A program made the translations under genes and the position numbers. This document shows, in pieces, positions 12,810 through 16,380 of a DNA stretch of 16,380 nt. The number at the start of each line of letters is the position of its first letter. The first letter of the stretch is position 1. The DNA is taken from contig CAIZOZ010000047.1 in NCBI GenBank assembly GCA_903934745.1, positions 1 to 16,380 of the forward strand, written 5' to 3'. A model generated the notes under the pieces. The model was not told the DNA's origin. It saw only the letters and a program-made list of their open reading frames with translations, and did no database searches. Source of the stretch: an uncultured cyanobacterium (GTDB taxonomy: Bacteria > Cyanobacteriota > Cyanobacteriia > PCC-6307 > Cyanobiaceae).

Positions 12810-15800
12810 ACGATCAGCAGCACTCGCGCTTTGCCGGCGTGGGGGCCTACCGGCCGGATCTCGGTCTCCAAGGCCTGAATGTTGCCGTCCTGGCTGCGGA
12901 TGGCCAGCGAGCGCCGCACCACCGGTTCCACCCCGTCCAGCACGGAGCGGACCGCCGCGCTGAGATGATCGGCTGGCCAGGACCGGCCCTCAGGCCCCTT
13001 GTCCTGTGGTCCCGGCGCAAAGGCGGCCGCAGGCATGCCTTGAATCACCTGGGGGTTGAAGCCCACCAGGGCACAGAACCGTTCGTTGGCCATCACCACC
13101 CGCAGCTCGGCATCCAGGCTGGCCACGGCAATCAGGCTGGTGTGGACGATGGATTCCAGGGTTGCTGCCAGCTCCCGGGCCTGTTCTTCGAGGGCGTGCA
13201 ATGCGGTGATGTCGGTAAGCGTGCCCACCACGACGTGGTCGCAGCCCTCCTGCAGCACCTTGGCCGATTCCTGCACCCAATGCTCACGGCCATCGCGGCT
13301 ATGCAGGCGATAAGGCACCGACCAGGCTCCCTGCTCCAGCTTGCGGGCTGCTTGCACCAACGCACGGTCGGCCGGAAGGATGGCCTCCTCCAGCAGGTTG
13401 GGTTGCTGACACAATTCGGCCGGTGTCCAGCCGCTGATGGCCCGGATGCGCTCACTCATGAAGAGCAATTTCTGCAAGGAGGGATCTTTCTTCCAGACAG
13501 CCACCTCAAGGGCGATGGTGAGACAGGTGAACTCGCTCAGCGCCGCCTCAGCCGCGCGTCGCAGCGCCACCAGTTCGGACACATCGGTCATCGAGATGAT
13601 CACCCCCAGACGCTTGCCGTCCCGTTCCTGATAGGGCATGAACTGCACCAGATACGACACCTCCTCACTGCTGGCTTCACTGCTGTGGCGAGTGCCGTCT
13701 TCGAGCACCGCCAGCAGGGTTTCCCGTAGTTCCGGCAGCGGCACCGTGGTGGGCACCCCGATCAGCGGCTGGCCGATGTCGCTGGATACGAGGCCGAACA
13801 CCCGCACGGCAAGGGGTGAGAAGCGGGTGACCCGCAGATTGCGGTCCAGGATCACCATGCCCTGGCTCAGGGAGGCCTGGATGTTCTCGAGATCGTTGTT
13901 GAGCTCCTCGGTTTGATCGTTGCGAGTGCGCAGTTGCTGGTTCAGGGTGGCCAGTTCTTCATTGGTGGCCTGGAGTTCTTCGTTTGAGGCCTCCAGCTCT
14001 TCATTCGACGCCTGCAGCTCTTCGGCGGAGGCCTGCAGTTCCTCAGACGACGCCTCCAGCTCTTCGTTGGCTTGCTCCAGTTCGCTCAAGGAGCGGTGCA
14101 GGCTGTCCTGGCTGGAGAGCAGTTCCAGTTCCAGCCGTTCGATTTCCTTGCCGAAGGCCGCATCCCGCTCGCTCCCCTCACCAGTAGAAGGTGGGGGACT
14201 GCCGATCGAGGTGGCTTCCTTCTGGAAGGACAACAGGGTGAGGCTGCGTTCACCCACCTCCAGCGGCGAGGCCACAAGGCGAATCGGATTGTCGAGGTCG
14301 TCGAGGTGGATCGGTCTGCTGCTGGCGGCGATCCGATCGGCCCGCACCAGCAGAAACAGCACCCGCGCTTCCGCCTGCAGTTCAGAGCGCAGGAACGCTG
14401 CGGCCGAGGCCGTCATCCGGCCTTCCGGCATGCGGCAGTAAGCGCTCACATCGCCGATCACCTGCACCAGATCATGGTTTTGATCCAACACCAGGCCAGG
14501 CATGCTGAGCTGGCGAACCAGCACCTCCAGCAAGGCCACATGTTGCTCCGGCACGCTCGGGCGCAGAGCGGCGATCCGGCCTGCTGCACCGATGGGTTGG
14601 GGCAACGACTGCGGCGGCATCAGGGTGGTGAGGGGCTGAGGCTTCCGGGCCTGCTGCGTGCGCAGATAAAGGCGCTGGCCCCCATTGGCGGCAGCAAACC
14701 CGGGGATGCGATTGCCGATGGCCTCGGAACTGCCCAGAAACAGCAGGCCACCAGGCCGCAGGGCAAAGGAAAAGAGGTCCAGCACCCGTTCCTGCAGCGA
14801 TGGGGTGAGGTAGATCAGCGTGTTGCGGCAGGAAATGAGATCAAGATTGGGAAAGGGTGGGTCTTCGCAGAGGTTGTGTCGGGCAAAGACGATACAGTTA
14901 CGCAAGGCTTTATCCACTTCAACTTCGCCATCCGTTTCAGTGAGGAAGCGGCTGCGCAGATCGTCAGGAATCGCTTTGGCGGCCGAGAGTGGATAGAGGC
15001 CGCGGCGAGCGATCGCCAGGCTCTGTTCATCGAGGTCGGTGGCGAAGATCTTCAGCTGCGACGCCAGTCCCGCTGGATGGCCGAGCACCTCACTCACCAG
15101 CATGGCGATTGAATAAGCCTCCTCGCCGCTGGCACAGCCCGCGACCCAGACGCGCAGCTGCGCTGATGACATCGAGGCTGTGAACTTGTTGTGCAGCAGT
15201 TCGCGCAGGGCCTCGAAGGCCTTGGCATCACGAAAGAACGAGGTGACACCAACCAGCAGATTCTGCACCAAGGCCTGGGATTCCTCCTCCTGGGTGTTGA
15301 GCAGGGGCAGGTAGTCGCTCATGCTGTTGATGCCACGAATGGCCATGCGGCGCTGCACCTGCCGGCGCAGGGTGGATTCCTTGTACTGGGAGAAGTCGAT
15401 TCCGCTGATCTGTTTCAGCTTGGTCGTCACACTGTTGAGCAACACGGTCTGCGGTTCGGGCAAGGGTTCGCTGATCCAGTCCCCGCCTTTGCGAATCATG
15501 TCGCAGAGCCGTTCTCCGATCGCGGCGGCCTCCAGCACCAGGTCGGCGCCACCGAGGGAAATGGCGGCCCTGGGCATGCCGTCGAACTTTGCTTCCTGGG
15601 GTGACTGGGCAATGGTGAGGCCGCCTGCGGTCCGAACAGCACGCAGGCCACGGGCGCCATCCGAACCGGTGCCCGAGAGCACCACGGCGATCCCCTTGTC
15701 GCCCCACTGTTCGGCCAAGGATTCAAACAGCAGGTCGATGCAGGGGCTGGGGCCGAAGCGTGGCAAGGGGTCGCTGACCCGCAGCAGGCCAGCTTCGAGT

Positions 15801-16096
15801 GCAACATCGCAGTGGGGAGGCGCGATCACGATCACGCCAGGCTCGAGCGCCGCTCCATCCACCGCCGTGACCACCTTCAGGCTGGTGACCCGGGCGACCA
15901 GATCGACCAGCAGGCTGGGATGGTCAGGTGCCAGATGCTGGGCCACGATGTAGGCGAAATGGCCTGGCAGCACCAGATGACGAGCCAGCTCCTGGATGGC
16001 TTCCAGCCCCCCGGCGGAGGCACCGATCGCCACCACATGGTCGGGCAGGTTTTGGTGTTGAGCGGCTTTTTGCTTGTCGATTGACAGGGATGCCAC
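12782..16096 (-). CDS. CheB-CheR fusion with coiled coil and PAS domains, no kinase
   Basis: A cytoplasmic fusion of chemotaxis methylesterase and methyltransferase with sensory domains. Numbering is from the TTG at 16099; I prefer the next codon, GTG 16096 (1104 aa). CheB covers about 20-205, with catalytic S28 (GASAGG), H55 (VAQHLAPDH) and D147 (SGTGSDGARG). CheR covers about 225-490: RRQVQRRM, VTSFFRD, SAM-binding AGCASGEEAYSI (320-331), NLCEDPPFPNLDLISCRN (409-426). A long heptad coiled coil follows (about 650-735, repeats of ASNEELEASNEEL type), then PAS-like regions at about 735-850, 857-962 and 975-1100. The protein ends after the last PAS (VLLIVQERGEGSS). No receiver precedes CheB, and no HisKA/HATPase or GGDEF follows, although many CheB/CheR hybrids carry a kinase. 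No receptor, CheA or CheW gene is nearby. The target is unknown. Confidence 0.93.
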   Translation of the reverse strand: MASLSIDKQKAAQHQNLPDHVVAIGASAGGLEAIQELARHLVLPGHFAYIVAQHLAPDHPSLLVDLVARVTSLKVVTAVDGAALEPGVIVIAPPHCDVALEAGLLRVSDPLPRFGPSPCIDLLFESLAEQWGDKGIAVVLSGTGSDGARGLRAVRTAGGLTIAQSPQEAKFDGMPRAAISLGGADLVLEAAAIGERLCDMIRKGGDWISEPLPEPQTVLLNSVTTKLKQISGIDFSQYKESTLRRQVQRRMAIRGINSMSDYLPLLNTQEEESQALVQNLLVGVTSFFRDAKAFEALRELLHNKFTASMSSAQLRVWVAGCASGEEAYSIAMLVSEVLGHPAGLASQLKIFATDLDEQSLAIARRGLYPLSAAKAIPDDLRSRFLTETDGEVEVDKALRNCIVFARHNLCEDPPFPNLDLISCRNTLIYLTPSLQERVLDLFSFALRPGGLLFLGSSEAIGNRIPGFAAANGGQRLYLRTQQARKPQPLTTLMPPQSLPQPIGAAGRIAALRPSVPEQHVALLEVLVRQLSMPGLVLDQNHDLVQVIGDVSAYCRMPEGRMTASAAAFLRSELQAEARVLFLLVRADRIAASSRPIHLDDLDNPIRLVASPLEVGERSLTLLSFQKEATSIGSPPPSTGEGSERDAAFGKEIERLELELLSSQDSLHRSLSELEQANEELEASSEELQASAEELQASNEELEASNEELQATNEELATLNQQLRTRNDQTEELNNDLENIQASLSQGMVILDRNLRVTRFSPLAVRVFGLVSSDIGQPLIGVPTTVPLPELRETLLAVLEDGTRHSSEASSEEVSYLVQFMPYQERDGKRLGVIISMTDVSELVALRRAAEAALSEFTCLTIALEVAVWKKDPSLQKLLFMSERIRAISGWTPAELCQQPNLLEEAILPADRALVQAARKLEQGAWSVPYRLHSRDGREHWVQESAKVLQEGCDHVVVGTLTDITALHALEEQARELAATLESIVHTSLIAVASLDAELRVVMANERFCALVGFNPQVIQGMPAAAFAPGPQDKGPEGRSWPADHLSAAVRSVLDGVEPVVRRSLAIRSQDGNIQALETEIRPVGPHAGKARVLLIVQERGEGSS

Positions 16097-16099
16097 CAA

Positions 16100-16273
16100 T
16101 CCAGTGCAGCTGTTACGACAATAACGTAAGCGTTAAACTGATAAGAGCTTGAAAGTGCACTTTTTTCGCAATGATGCAAATGTCGATGGCTGCTGGTCCG
16201 ACGACCGTAGAAAATCGGAACATTCCCTCCTAGGGTAAATAGCCCAGTCAGTAGCTTAACTGAGCGATTGATC
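16100..16273. promoter_or_regulatory. AT-rich divergent regulatory region
   Basis: This stretch separates the divergent CheB-CheR gene and the truncated plus-strand gene and is clearly richer in A+T than the rest. It contains a perfect 12-bp palindrome AAAGTGCACTTT (16152-16163), an inverted repeat TTACG-N7-CGTAA (16113-16129) and the palindrome GATCATGATC (16270-16279) across the plus-strand start codon. It probably contains both promoters, but I could not assign -35/-10 pairs with confidence. A single Pho-like unit CTTAACTG (16255-16262) has no 11-bp partner. Confidence 0.45.
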
Positions 16274-16380
16274 ATGATCGATCCAGTAGTGTCGAAGCAG
16301 ACTTCACCAGGATCGGTCGATATCGTGATCACGTTGGCCCATGTCACGCATCAAGCCCTGCGGGAACGGTGCCAGCGCCA
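16274..16380 (+). CDS. Start of an unrecognised protein, cut by the window end
   Basis: An open frame runs from ATG 16274 to the window edge (35 codons plus two bases). It begins MIDPVVSKQTSPGSVDIVIT and continues LAHVTHQALRERCQR, a protein-like composition with a beta strand then a helix. It is divergent from the CheB-CheR gene across an AT-rich region. There is too little sequence to assign a family, and no clear Shine-Dalgarno is visible. Confidence 0.45.
   Translation, partial: MIDPVVSKQTSPGSVDIVITLAHVTHQALRERCQR

Noticed and set aside
16255..16262. CTTAACTG as a Pho-box unit before the truncated gene
   Set aside because: No second unit 11 bp on either side, so it does not meet the tandem pattern seen at the other Pho sites.

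Overview
The window looks like a high-GC unicellular cyanobacterium of the Synechococcus/Cyanobium type. The main reasons are a phycobilisome rod-linker gene, phosphate regulators and a PstS of cyanobacterial type, SphR-type Pho boxes (8-bp units of the PyTTAAPyPyT/A kind repeated every 11 bp), and at least four HIP1 octamers (GCGATCGC at about 457, 1894, 4121 and 15009). No rRNA, tRNA, CRISPR array or intact insertion sequence was seen.

Layout. 73-2810 (minus): a compact operon encoding a Crp/Fnr-family regulator, a PhoB/SphR-type response regulator and a PhoR/SphS-type histidine kinase, with a Pho box (2885-2903) upstream. 3246-3920 (plus): an unrecognised protein. 4399-5373 (plus): a phycobilisome rod linker with a C-terminal CpcD-like domain, followed by an Ala-rich hypothetical protein (5402-6040). 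6142-7134 (minus): pstS, with its own terminator and a Pho box that overlaps the stop codon of the upstream CHAD-domain gene (7201-8214, minus). 8215-8417: a short divergent region with two oppositely oriented Pho boxes, one facing the CHAD gene and one facing a small conserved protein (8418-8639, plus). 8640-9233: no confident gene, short repeats. 9234-10928 (minus): a GT39/ArnT-like membrane glycosyltransferase. 10929-11941: about 1 kb without a convincing gene. 11942-12809 (plus): two small ribbon-helix-helix (RHH) proteins separated by a strong hairpin. 12782-16096 (minus): a large CheB-CheR-coiled-coil-PAS protein with no kinase domain. 16097-16380: an AT-rich divergent region and the start of a truncated plus-strand gene.

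How the genes fit together. The left half is a phosphate-starvation island. The sensor kinase and response regulator would act on Pho boxes in front of their own operon, pstS, the CHAD gene and the small divergent gene. CHAD domains are known to bind polyphosphate, so the CHAD protein under Pho control suggests a link between phosphate sensing and polyphosphate storage. The Crp/Fnr regulator resembles the PtrA-type regulators found in the Pho network of marine picocyanobacteria. The right half (glycosyltransferase, RHH pair, CheB-CheR protein) is more accessory in character, with no visible functional link to phosphate.
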